A stretch of DNA of 7,559 bases from positions 1 to 7,559 of the forward strand of contig JAGCMI010000044.1 in assembly GCA_017646545.1 (NCBI GenBank). Reading direction: 5' to 3'. Positions 1-6,002 of this stretch are shown one piece after another. Made by a program: the position numbers and the translations under genes. This DNA comes from Oscillospiraceae bacterium. GTDB lineage: Bacteria > Bacillota > Clostridia > Oscillospirales > Oscillospiraceae. The stretch's first letter is position 1. The number at the start of each line of letters is the position of its first letter. The notes beneath the pieces were generated by a model. It was not told the origin of the DNA. It searched no databases and worked only from the letters and a program-made list of their open reading frames with translations.

Positions 1-893
1 AGCAGAATGTGGATCTGGCTGCCCTGGACGCCATCGTGGGCCGTGGCGGCCTGATGCGCGGCATCGAAGGCGGCACCTACATCGTCAATGAAAATATGCT
101 GAAGGATCTGCACTCCTGCCAGTATGGCTACCATGTGTGCAATCTGGGCGGCATCCTGGCCAATGAGATCGGTAATGAGCTGGGCAAGCCCGCTTATGTG
201 GTCGATCCCCCCGTGGTTAACGAGGTGGCAGATGTGGCCAAGCTGTCCGGTCATCCGGATTTCCCCCGCCGTGCGCTGTTCCATGCTCTGAACCAGAAGG
301 CCATTGCCAAGCGCTTTGCTGAGGAAACCAACCGTCCTTATGAGTCTTTGAATCTGATCGTTGCCCACATGGGCGGCGGCACCTCCGTGGGCTGCCACCG
401 TCAGGGTAAGGTTGTGGATGTCAATAACGGTCTGGAAGGCGAGGGCGCCTTCACCGGTGAGCGCTGCGGCGGTCTGACTGCGCTGGATGTGGTCAAGGCT
501 ACCTTAAGCGGTCAGTGGGGCACCACCTATGCCGAGATCCGTCACGAACTGTGCATGAAGAGTGGTCTGGTGGGTCACACCGGTACCAACGATGGCCGTG
601 AGATCTCCCGCCGCATTGCCGAGGGTGATAAGCAGGCCGAACTGGCTTACCGCACCATGGCATACCAGGTCGCCAAGGAGATCTGCGCTCTGGCAGCACC
701 CCTGCAGGGCAAGGTGGATGCCATCCTGCTTACCGGCGGCTTCGCTTATGACAAGATGCTCATGGGCTGGATCGAAGAATATGTCCGTTTCCTGGCTCCC
801 GTCCATGTCTATCCCGGTGAGGATGAGATGCTGGCGCTAAGCCAGGGCGCTATGCGTGTGCTGACCGGCAAGGAAACCGCAAAGGTATACTAA
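1..893 (+). CDS. buk: Butyrate kinase / branched-chain fatty acid kinase, 5'-truncated by window edge
   Basis: Cytoplasmic kinase of the acetokinase family; it makes ATP from ADP and butyryl phosphate (or isobutyryl/isovaleryl phosphate), or activates the acid in reverse. The frame is open to the left edge, so the gene starts upstream; the GTG at position 9 is an internal valine codon. About 296 residues are visible against roughly 355 for the family, so about 60 N-terminal residues are missing. Family-typical segments are VGRGGL and GGTYxVNxxML near the visible start, FHALNQKA, the phosphate-binding HMGGGTSVG (nt 366-392), NNGLEGEG, ILLTGGFAY (nt 723-749) and GEDEMLAL near the C-terminus. 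The next gene starts one base after the stop. A phosphotransacylase (ptb) gene would be expected upstream but lies outside the window. The choice between butyrate and branched-chain substrates cannot be made from sequence; the Vor and ilvE genes downstream favour branched-chain acids. Confidence 0.93.
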   Translation, partial: QNVDLAALDAIVGRGGLMRGIEGGTYIVNENMLKDLHSCQYGYHVCNLGGILANEIGNELGKPAYVVDPPVVNEVADVAKLSGHPDFPRRALFHALNQKAIAKRFAEETNRPYESLNLIVAHMGGGTSVGCHRQGKVVDVNNGLEGEGAFTGERCGGLTALDVVKATLSGQWGTTYAEIRHELCMKSGLVGHTGTNDGREISRRIAEGDKQAELAYRTMAYQVAKEICALAAPLQGKVDAILLTGGFAYDKMLMGWIEEYVRFLAPVHVYPGEDEMLALSQGAMRVLTGKETAKVY

Positions 894-894
894 G

Positions 895-1575
895 ATGAAA
901 AGAATTCAGATCATCACCGGCCACTATGGCAGCGGCAAGACGGAATATGCCGTCAATCTGGCACTGCACCTGGCCGAAACCACGGAAAATGTGGCGCTGG
1001 CGGACCTGGATATCGTCAACCCCTATTTCCGCAGCTATGAGCAGGCAAAACGGATGGAGGATGCAGGTATCCGCGTCATCGTCACCTCCTGCGGCGGTGT
1101 GGCAGACATTCCGGCCATCAATCCGGAGGTCATGTCCATCTTCCAGCAGGAAAAGTGGACGGGCGTTCTGGATGTGGGCGGTGACCCCATCGGTGCCCGG
1201 GTGCTGGCTCGGTTTGCCCACATGCTGAAGGCAGGGGAGTATGACTTACTCTTTGTCCTCAATGCCAACCGTCCCGAAACGAAGGACGTAGACAGTGCCC
1301 TGCAGTATATGCAGGCCATCGAAGCCGAGAGCCGGCTGAAGGTTACCGGCATTGTCAACAACACCCACCTATGCCGGGAGACCACCCCCGAGGAAATTCT
1401 CAAGGGTGCCGGCCTTGCACAGCAGCTGTCCGAAAGGACAGGCCTTCCCGTCGTTCACCATGGCGTGCAGCGCAAATTTGTGGACGATGTTAAAGACAAA
1501 ATCACCGGCGAGATTCTGCCGATGAATATTTACATGAAAAAACCTTGGGAAATTGAATTCTATGAGGAGGAATAA
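895..1575 (+). CDS. P-loop ATPase, MinD/ParA/CobQ-like, role unknown
   Basis: This is a 226-residue soluble protein with a SIMIBI-class nucleotide-binding fold. Residues 9-16 are a Walker A motif, GHYGSGKT, which lacks the early signature lysine of the ParA/MinD deviant form (KGGxGKT). Residues 37-47 (DLDIVNPYFRS) look like the switch I region, and LDVGGD (92-97) fits Walker B/switch II. VLNANRP (121-127) and VNNTHL (154-159) lie where a base-specificity loop would be expected. There is no signal peptide, membrane segment or metal-binding cysteine cluster. It starts one base after the buk stop, with only a modest SD (AAAGG, 881-885), and the SD of the ferredoxin gene lies in its last codons. 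Its place in the operon suggests a role in assembly, cofactor insertion or activation of the oxidoreductase, but that is inference. Its arginine codons are unlike those of the flanking genes (one CGT in eleven), which suggests lower expression. A cobyrinic acid synthase-like role is possible but unsupported. Confidence 0.85.
   Translation: MKRIQIITGHYGSGKTEYAVNLALHLAETTENVALADLDIVNPYFRSYEQAKRMEDAGIRVIVTSCGGVADIPAINPEVMSIFQQEKWTGVLDVGGDPIGARVLARFAHMLKAGEYDLLFVLNANRPETKDVDSALQYMQAIEAESRLKVTGIVNNTHLCRETTPEEILKGAGLAQQLSERTGLPVVHHGVQRKFVDDVKDKITGEILPMNIYMKKPWEIEFYEEE
1564..1570 (+). promoter_or_regulatory. Shine-Dalgarno site of ferredoxin subunit, inside the ATPase gene
   Basis: GAGGAGG lies ten bases before the ATG at 1581 and is embedded in the last glutamate codons of the ATPase. 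It supports the ferredoxin start and suggests translational coupling. Confidence 0.8.
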
Positions 1576-1580
1576 CCAAC

Positions 1581-1799
1581 ATGGCCGGAAAAGTAACTTT
1601 CGACCGGGACAGATGTAAGGGTTGCGAGCTTTGCGCCCTGGTCTGCCCCAAGCACATCATCGTCATGGACGCTGATGCTACCAACCGCAAGGGCTATCAT
1701 CCCGCTACTGTACGCGACGAGGACGCTGAAAAGTGTACCGGTTGCGCCAGCTGCGCAAAGATGTGCCCCGATTCCATCATCACTGTAGAACGCAGCTAA
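1581..1799 (+). CDS. 2-oxoacid:ferredoxin oxidoreductase delta subunit (2x[4Fe-4S] ferredoxin)
   Basis: This 72-residue ferredoxin-like protein is the electron-transfer subunit of the oxidoreductase encoded downstream. It carries two complete CxxCxxCxxxCP motifs: Cys12, 15, 18 and 22, and Cys52, 55, 58 and 62. Each should help to bind one [4Fe-4S] cluster in the usual crossed pattern. The N-terminus VTFDRDRCKGC resembles KorD/VorD and PorD subunits. It is likely to pass electrons from the thiamine diphosphate site and the beta-subunit cluster to soluble ferredoxin. The length is normal for a stand-alone delta subunit. The ATG at 1581 is supported by a strong SD. The stop overlaps the SD of the alpha gene (AAGGAGG at 1798-1804), so the two are probably translationally coupled. 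Symbols korD or vorD would both be defensible. Confidence 0.93.
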   Translation: MAGKVTFDRDRCKGCELCALVCPKHIIVMDADATNRKGYHPATVRDEDAEKCTGCASCAKMCPDSIITVERS

Positions 1800-1809
1800 G
1801 GAGGAACCC

Positions 1810-2871
1810 ATGGAAAAAGAACTGTGGAAAGGCAACGAAGCGGTTGCCGAAGCCGCCATTCGTGCCGGCTGTAAGTATTTCTTCGGTTATCCCATCACCC
1901 CCCAGAATGAGATTCCGGAGTACCTGTCCTATCATCTGCCCAAGATCGGTGGCTGTTTCCTGCAGGCCGAGTCCGAAGTGGCAGCTATCAACATGATCTA
2001 CGGCGCTGCCGGCTGCGGCGTGCGTGTCATGACCTCCTCTTCCTCTCCCGGAATTTCCCTGAAGCAGGAAGGCATCACCTATATGTGCGGCGCTGAGCTG
2101 CCTGCCGTTATCGTCAACATGATGCGTGGCGGCCCCGGTCTGGGTACCATCCAGCCTGCACAGGGTGACTATTTCCAGGCTACCCGTGGCGGCGGCAACG
2201 GTGACTACCGTCACCTGGTCTACGCTCCTGCCACCATTCAGGAAGCTGCTGACTATGTCCAGATGGCCTTCGATGTGGCTGACCTGTACCGTAACCCCGT
2301 TATGGTGGTTGCTGACGGTATGATCGGTCAGATGATGGAAGCTATCGAGTGGCGTGAGATGCCCAAGCGTGAGCTGCCCGAGAAGACCTGGGCAACCACC
2401 GGCACCAAGGGCGAGCGTAAGCCCAATGTCATCAACTCTCTGTACATCGATCCCAATCTGTGCGCTGAGCACAACGAGCGCCTGGCCGCCAAGTATAAGG
2501 CTATGGAAGAGAACGAGACCCGCTGGGAAGAGGTCAACACCGAAAACTGCGAGGTTCTGTTTGTCGCTTACGGCACTCCTTCCCGTATCACCAAGGCAGC
2601 CATCAAGCTGCTGGAGAAGGAAGGCATCAAGGCCGGTCTGTTCCGTCCCATCACCCTGTGGCCCTATCCCAGCAAGCAGCTGAAGGCAGCGGCTTCTCAG
2701 GAGAGCGTCAAGGCCGTTGTGGACTTTGAGCTGAGCATGGGTCAGATGATCGACGATGTTAAGATCGCCCTGGAGGGCTGCCGTCCCGTTACCTTCGTTG
2801 GTAAGGCCGGCGGTGTGGTTCCCACCCCTGCAGAAGTCGCCGCTGCAGCAAAAGCAGCAATTGGGAGGTAA
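1810..2871 (+). CDS. vorB: 2-oxoacid (ketoisovalerate-type):ferredoxin oxidoreductase alpha subunit, VorB-like
   Basis: This 353-residue alpha subunit belongs to a CoA-dependent, thiamine diphosphate enzyme that converts a 2-oxoacid to acyl-CoA and CO2 while reducing ferredoxin. The N-terminal pyrimidine-binding domain (about 7-185) contains FGYPITPQNEIPEYL (25-39), the AESE segment (53-56) expected to hold the glutamate that activates the cofactor, TSSSSPG (75-81) and MRGGPG (105-110). A linker follows, then the transketolase-C-like domain (about 247-340) with VAYGTPSR, FRPITLWPYP (278-287) and a C-terminal GGVVPTP. Length and motif order fit stand-alone alpha subunits annotated as VorB (3-methyl-2-oxobutanoate dehydrogenase) or KorA (2-oxoglutarate). 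I lean to VorB because of the motif wording and the ilvE and buk neighbours, but motifs alone do not fix the substrate. The start has an excellent SD (1798-1804). Twelve of fifteen Arg codons are CGT, as in a highly expressed gene. Confidence 0.92.
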   Translation: MEKELWKGNEAVAEAAIRAGCKYFFGYPITPQNEIPEYLSYHLPKIGGCFLQAESEVAAINMIYGAAGCGVRVMTSSSSPGISLKQEGITYMCGAELPAVIVNMMRGGPGLGTIQPAQGDYFQATRGGGNGDYRHLVYAPATIQEAADYVQMAFDVADLYRNPVMVVADGMIGQMMEAIEWREMPKRELPEKTWATTGTKGERKPNVINSLYIDPNLCAEHNERLAAKYKAMEENETRWEEVNTENCEVLFVAYGTPSRITKAAIKLLEKEGIKAGLFRPITLWPYPSKQLKAAASQESVKAVVDFELSMGQMIDDVKIALEGCRPVTFVGKAGGVVPTPAEVAAAAKAAIGR

Positions 2872-2877
2872 GAAATC

Positions 2878-3630
2878 ATGGCAATTGTATATCAGAAGTC
2901 CAAGGGTCTGACCGATGCCGAGCTGCACTATTGCCCCGGCTGTACCCATGGCATTGTTCATAAGCTGGTAGCTGAGGTTCTGGAAGAGCTGGATCTGCTG
3001 GGCACCACCATCGGTGTTGCTCCCGTCGGCTGCTCCGTCTTTGCCTACAACTACTTCAACTGCGATATGCACGAAGCCGCTCACGGCCGTGCACCCGCTG
3101 TGGCAACCGCCATCAAGCGCGTATCCGCCCCCGGCACCACCGTCTTTACCTACCAGGGTGACGGCGACTTGGCCGCTATCGGTACCGCTGAGATCGTTCA
3201 CGCTGCTATGCGTGGCGAAAAGTTCACCACCATCTTCATCAACAATGCCATCTACGGCATGACCGGCGGCCAGATGGCTCCCACCACCATGGTTGGCCAG
3301 AAGGCTACCACCGCTCCTCTGGGCCGTGACAAGGATCACTACGGCAGCCCCATCCGTATGAGCGAGATCATCTCCACTCTGGAAGGCGCAGCCTATGTTA
3401 CCCGTGTGTCCGTCCACGATCTGGCCAGCCTGAACAAGGCAAAGAAGGCCATCAAGAAGGCTTTCCAGATGCAGATGGAAGGCAAGGGCTTCACCTTCGT
3501 TGAAGTTCTGGCCTGCTGCCCCACCAACTGGGGTAAGACTCCTGCCGCATCCATCGAGTGGCTGAAGGAAAATATGATCCCTTACTTCCCTCTGGGAGTG
3601 TACAAGGATGTTGACGGGGAGGTAAAGTAA
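2878..3630 (+). CDS. vorA: 2-oxoacid (ketoisovalerate-type):ferredoxin oxidoreductase beta subunit, thiamine diphosphate-binding
   Basis: This 250-residue beta subunit holds the diphosphate side of the thiamine cofactor and a [4Fe-4S] cluster. The thiamine diphosphate motif begins GDGD (94-97) and ends at NN (122-123), followed by IYGMTGGQ, the classical GDG-N26-NN layout. Cluster ligands are likely Cys19 and Cys22 (CPGC), Cys52 (VGCS) and one of Cys213/Cys214 in CCPTNW. HGRAPAVATAIK (69-80) and PTTMVGQKATT are typical of KorB/VorA proteins. There is no fused ferredoxin domain, consistent with a separate delta subunit. The ATG at 2878 has SD GGGAGG at 2863-2868, inside the last codons of the alpha gene. 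It must pair with the alpha subunit to form the active site. The symbol vorA follows archaeal Vor usage; korB would be equally usual. Confidence 0.92.
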   Translation: MAIVYQKSKGLTDAELHYCPGCTHGIVHKLVAEVLEELDLLGTTIGVAPVGCSVFAYNYFNCDMHEAAHGRAPAVATAIKRVSAPGTTVFTYQGDGDLAAIGTAEIVHAAMRGEKFTTIFINNAIYGMTGGQMAPTTMVGQKATTAPLGRDKDHYGSPIRMSEIISTLEGAAYVTRVSVHDLASLNKAKKAIKKAFQMQMEGKGFTFVEVLACCPTNWGKTPAASIEWLKENMIPYFPLGVYKDVDGEVK

Positions 3631-3631
3631 G

Positions 3632-4168
3632 ATGACCAATGAAATCATGATCGCCGGTTTCGGCGGACAGGGCGTTATGGCCATCGGTAAGACCCTGGCA
3701 GAAGCCGGTATGAAGGAAGGCAAGGATGTTTCCTGGCTGCCCTCCTACGGCCCCGAAATGCGTGGCGGTACCGCCAACTGCTGTGTGGTTATCTCCGAGG
3801 AAGAGATCGTTTGCCCCATCGTTCTGGAGCCCACTGAACTGATTGCTATGAACCTGCCTTCTCTGCGCAAGTTCGAGCATGATGTGGTCAAGGGTGGCAC
3901 CATTTTTGTCAACAGCTCCATCATCAGCGAGAAGGTGGAGCGCGACGATGTTCGCGTGATCAATGTTCCTTGTCTGGACATCGCCAACGAGCTGGGCAAT
4001 GCCAAGGTGGCCAACATGGTCATGCTGGGCGCCTACATCGAGGCTATGGGCAATCTGGGTACTGAGACCATCAAGGAAATGCTGGTGCATATGTTCACCG
4101 GTCCCAAGGCTAAGCTGGTTGACCTGAACATCGAGGCTCTGCGCCGTGGCGCTGCCTGCGTTAAGTAA
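3632..4168 (+). CDS. 2-oxoacid:ferredoxin oxidoreductase gamma subunit
   Basis: This 178-residue gamma subunit corresponds to the CoA-binding/subunit-contact domain of pyruvate:ferredoxin oxidoreductase. It shows the family's N-terminal glycine-rich motif GFGGQG (9-14), then SYGPEMRGGTANC (38-50), the best-known signature of the subunit, and NAKVANMVMLGA (122-133). No cofactor cluster is expected. It starts one base after the beta stop, with SD GGGGAGG at 3616-3622 inside the beta gene. It completes a four-subunit enzyme in the order delta-alpha-beta-gamma. Length is normal and no frame damage is visible. The downstream ilvE start is 20 bases beyond the stop, so the same transcript probably continues. 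Symbols korC or vorC are both in use for this subunit type. Confidence 0.91.
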   Translation: MTNEIMIAGFGGQGVMAIGKTLAEAGMKEGKDVSWLPSYGPEMRGGTANCCVVISEEEIVCPIVLEPTELIAMNLPSLRKFEHDVVKGGTIFVNSSIISEKVERDDVRVINVPCLDIANELGNAKVANMVMLGAYIEAMGNLGTETIKEMLVHMFTGPKAKLVDLNIEALRRGAACVK

Positions 4169-4188
4169 TTGGAAGGAGAAAGAATCTA

Positions 4189-5265
4189 ATGCTGGATCTG
4201 GATATCAAAATTATTAAGACCGAAAACCCCAAGGAGAAGCCCACTGACGAGTCTACCCTGGGTTTTGGTAAGATCTTCTCCGACCACATGTTCATCGTGG
4301 AATACACCGAGGGCATCGGCTGGCATGACGCCCGCATTCAGCCCTACGGCCCTCTGGCCATCGACCCCGCTTCTCCCGTGTTGCACTACAGCCAGGAAAT
4401 CTTCGAGGGTCTGAAGGTTTACCGCCGTGCTGACGGTGGCATCCAGATGTTCCGCCCCATTGAGAACGCTCGCCGTATGAACCGCTCTGCCGAGCGTATG
4501 GTCATGCCCCAGCTGGACGAAGAGTTCCAGGTCAAGGCCATGAAGATGCTGGCTGAAGTGGAGCAGGATTGGGTTCCCACCCGTGAGGGCACCAGCCTTT
4601 ACCTGCGTCCCACCATGATCGCTCATGGTGCTGAGCTGGGCGTGCACCCCGCACACAAGTATCTGTACTACATCATTTGCTCTCCCGCCGGCTCCTACTA
4701 CAAGAACGGCATGTCTCCCATCAAGATTCACATTGAGGATAGCTATGTTCGTGCTGTTAAGGGCGGCACCGGCGCTGCCAAGACCGGTGGTAACTACTCC
4801 GCTTCTTTGAAGGCTGCTTACGAGGCTTCCAAGCGTGGTTTTGACCAGGTTCTGTGGCTGGACGGCAAGCAGAACAAGTATGTGGAAGAAGTTGGCGCTA
4901 TGAACATGATGTTCATCATCGACCACAAGCTCTACACCGCCCCCACCGGCGGCTCCATCCTGCCCGGCATCACCCGCAAGAGCGTGCTGCGTCTGGCTGA
5001 GGACATGGGCATTGAGGTCTTTGAGCGTCCCGTTTCCGTCATGGAGCTCTACGAAGCTTACAGCAAAGGCACCCTGCAGGAAGCTTTCGGCACCGGTACC
5101 GCTGCCGTTATCTCTCCCGTTGGTCTGATGGAATACCGTGGCGACATCATCAAGCTGTCTGATGGCGAGATTGGTCCCATCGCCATGGCCATTTACAATA
5201 AGCTTACTGGTATTCAGCGTGGCAACGAGCCCGACCTGTACAACTGGATCGAGCGGGTGAAGTGA
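4189..5265 (+). CDS. ilvE: Branched-chain amino acid aminotransferase (fold-type IV PLP enzyme)
   Basis: Cytoplasmic pyridoxal-phosphate enzyme that interconverts Val/Ile/Leu and 2-oxoglutarate with 2-ketoisovalerate, 2-keto-3-methylvalerate or 2-ketoisocaproate and glutamate. The 358-residue length fits the longer, eukaryote/Bacillus-like branch of the family and not the roughly 310-residue E. coli form. Visible motifs are LHYSQEIFEGLKVYR (65-79), FRPIENARRMNRSAERM (88-104), the cofactor lysine Lys198 in AAKTGGNYSAS, the glutamate before VG in EEVGAMNMMF (Glu234) and the phosphate-cradling TGGSILPGITR (253-263). FGTGTAAVISPV (300-311) is also conserved. SD AAGGAG lies at 4173-4178, ten bases before the ATG. 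The gene is the last of the operon, followed by a strong terminator. Placed after a ketoisovalerate-type oxidoreductase, it supplies or drains that enzyme's 2-oxoacid substrate; a purely biosynthetic role is also possible. Confidence 0.95.
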   Translation: MLDLDIKIIKTENPKEKPTDESTLGFGKIFSDHMFIVEYTEGIGWHDARIQPYGPLAIDPASPVLHYSQEIFEGLKVYRRADGGIQMFRPIENARRMNRSAERMVMPQLDEEFQVKAMKMLAEVEQDWVPTREGTSLYLRPTMIAHGAELGVHPAHKYLYYIICSPAGSYYKNGMSPIKIHIEDSYVRAVKGGTGAAKTGGNYSASLKAAYEASKRGFDQVLWLDGKQNKYVEEVGAMNMMFIIDHKLYTAPTGGSILPGITRKSVLRLAEDMGIEVFERPVSVMELYEAYSKGTLQEAFGTGTAAVISPVGLMEYRGDIIKLSDGEIGPIAMAIYNKLTGIQRGNEPDLYNWIERVK

Positions 5266-5317
5266 TTTTGCAATGCGGTAAAAGTCCATAGAATCAAGGC
5301 TAAAAGAGTAGAAAATA

Positions 5318-5333
5318 ATTAATCAATTAATCA
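5318..5333. repeat. Tandem 8-base direct repeat (ATTAATCA x2)
   Basis: Two perfect adjoining copies of ATTAATCA lie just before the terminator in an AT-rich stretch. It could be chance in such sequence, and no function is claimed. Confidence 0.6.
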
Positions 5334-5340
5334 AGCAGCC

Positions 5341-5384
5341 AAAGGGCTTGCTGTCTGCATTTTGCAGATGGCAAGCCCTTTTTT
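5341..5384 (+). terminator. Strong intrinsic terminator of the buk-vor-ilvE operon
   Basis: Bases 5341-5359 can pair with 5363-5381 as an unbroken 19-bp stem, including two central G-U wobbles, around a three-base TTT loop. The outer arms are AAAGGGCTTGC and GCAAGCCCTTT. A run of six T follows the last C (5379-5384), partly shared with the stem base. It lies 75 bases after the ilvE stop with no gene between, so it ends the upstream operon. The A-run on its 5' side is short, so action on the opposite strand is less likely. Confidence 0.92.
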
Positions 5385-5417
5385 GTTATGCCACTATATG
5401 TAGGTTGTAGCAGTTGA

Positions 5418-5440
5418 TGTAACCGCATAATATTGTTACA
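5418..5440. promoter_or_regulatory. Operator-like inverted repeat TGTAAC-N11-GTTACA
   Basis: Perfect 6-base arms at 5418-5423 and 5435-5440 are separated by 11 bases, about two helical turns from centre to centre for a dimeric regulator. The AT-rich centre contains a -10-like TAATAT (5428-5433), with TTGTAG 17 bases upstream (5405-5410). It may be an operator over a weak promoter. I cannot assign a regulator, and short arms like these can arise by chance. Confidence 0.35.
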
Positions 5441-5528
5441 AGCTGGTGTATTATCTCCTATCTGCGCCGGAATAATGCTTCATACATGCTGTCATAATAG
5501 GGAGTGTAGGGGGGCGAAAAATGTTTTG

Positions 5529-5557
5529 TTGATTTTTTTGACATTATATGATAAAAT
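5529..5557 (+). promoter_or_regulatory. Candidate sigma-A-type promoter for the signalling unit
   Basis: A -35-like TTGATT (5529-5534) and a -10-like TAAAAT (5552-5557) are separated by 17 bases, predicting transcription from about 5564 and a leader of about 80 bases. The stretch is AT-rich and is the best match between the terminator and the next gene. A perfect TTGACA at 5538-5543 overlaps the spacer but has no -10 at the right distance. TATGAT (5547-5552) is an alternative -10 with worse spacing. Confidence 0.5.
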
Positions 5558-5629
5558 GGCATTCACAGAATGAGTAACTATACCCCAATATCATTTTGGG
5601 CAATACCCCTATGCTTGTGGAAAAGGTTT

Positions 5630-5636
5630 GGGAGGG
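5630..5636 (+). promoter_or_regulatory. Shine-Dalgarno site setting a GTG start at 5643
   Basis: GGGAGGG ends six bases before the GTG at 5643. The longer frame would start at a TTG at 5628, which overlaps this site and has none of its own, so GTG 5643 is chosen. Confidence 0.75.
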
Positions 5637-5642
5637 AAGATC

Positions 5643-5945
5643 GTGATTACCTGGAAAAAATGGACGATTTGTTGTTTGATTATCGCTATGTTCGCGATTT
5701 TTCCGCGTGCGTATGCTGTAGAGTATACCCTGTTTGATGTAGAAAATCCAAGCAGTGGGGCAGCTGTCTCCGGTTTGACAGAAGCGGACAAAACTTCTAT
5801 GGTATTAGCTGCACTGCTGGGTGTCAGTATTTCGGGAAATGTGCTGTCGGCGATTTATATTTGCAAGAGAAACAAAAATGAAAACATCAGCCAGATCGAC
5901 GATGTTCCTCTGGTGGAATATGACATAGATGATGATATTGTTTAG
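5643..5945 (+). CDS. Small exported or membrane protein of unknown function
   Basis: I do not recognise this 100-residue protein. Read from the GTG, it begins MITWKKW, followed by a hydrophobic stretch (about 8-20) and then AYA (23-25), a good signal-peptidase I site before VEYT. A mature ectodomain of about 25 residues follows. A second hydrophobic stretch (about 52-74) is then followed by a basic CKRNKNE segment (74-80), a stop-transfer pattern that would place the C-terminus inside. The last 16 residues are strongly acidic (DDVPLVEYDIDDDIV). The predicted topology is therefore a short outside loop, one membrane span and an acidic cytoplasmic tail; an uncleaved, two-span version is also possible. 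The gene lies after its own likely promoter and 57 bases before the HD-GYP/EAL-like gene, so the two are probably cotranscribed. An interaction with that protein is conjecture. Base composition is clearly more AT-rich than the upstream operon. Confidence 0.75.
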   Translation: MITWKKWTICCLIIAMFAIFPRAYAVEYTLFDVENPSSGAAVSGLTEADKTSMVLAALLGVSISGNVLSAIYICKRNKNENISQIDDVPLVEYDIDDDIV

Positions 5946-5989
5946 TTTTGTCATGCAGTAGCTTCGAAAATACCCTTGGACGAAACCGT

Positions 5990-5993
5990 GAGG
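5990..5993 (+). promoter_or_regulatory. Shine-Dalgarno site favouring the ATG start at 6003
   Basis: GAGG lies nine bases before ATG 6003 but only three before an in-frame TTG at 5997, which is too close. The ATG is therefore taken as the start. Confidence 0.6.
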
Positions 5994-6002
5994 TAATTGA
6001 TT

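Larger units (their letters stand above)
5266..5642. other. AT-rich intergenic region between the ilvE operon and the signalling unit
   Basis: The 377 bases from the ilvE stop to the next start hold no credible gene on either strand. They contain a tandem 8-base repeat (5318-5333), the operon terminator (5341-5384), an inverted repeat TGTAAC-N11-GTTACA (5418-5440), a promoter candidate (5529-5557) and a short direct repeat ATACCCC (5580-5586 and 5603-5609). The second copy is followed by the SD of the small membrane protein. No tRNA, riboswitch or CRISPR structure was recognised. In particular, I did not see a GEMM-type cyclic-di-GMP aptamer in the leader, although a degenerate cyclic-di-GMP protein is encoded downstream. 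Confidence 0.8.

Noticed and set aside
9..11. GTG at position 9 as the start of the butyrate kinase
   Set aside because: The frame is open to the left edge, and the protein lacks about 60 N-terminal residues of the family, so this is an internal valine codon.
1780..3723. 647-codon open frame on the minus strand opposite the alpha and beta oxidoreductase genes
   Set aside because: It lies antisense to clearly conserved genes, has no family motifs, and is low-complexity (rich in His, Gly, Leu, Gln) as expected from the complement of strongly codon-biased genes.
4186..5289. 367-codon minus-strand open frame covering ilvE
   Set aside because: It is a mirror of ilvE with Val/His/Gly-rich composition and no recognisable domain; the aminotransferase reading is unambiguous.
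5628..5630. TTG as start of the small membrane protein
   Set aside because: It overlaps the GGGAGGG ribosome site, which is correctly spaced for the GTG at 5643, and starting there would add residues ahead of a well-formed signal peptide.
5564..5642. Cyclic-di-GMP (GEMM) or other riboswitch in the leader of the signalling unit
   Set aside because: The predicted leader is only about 80 bases and shows just a weak 5-bp hairpin (CCCAA 5584-5588 with TTGGG 5596-5600); no conserved aptamer features were seen.
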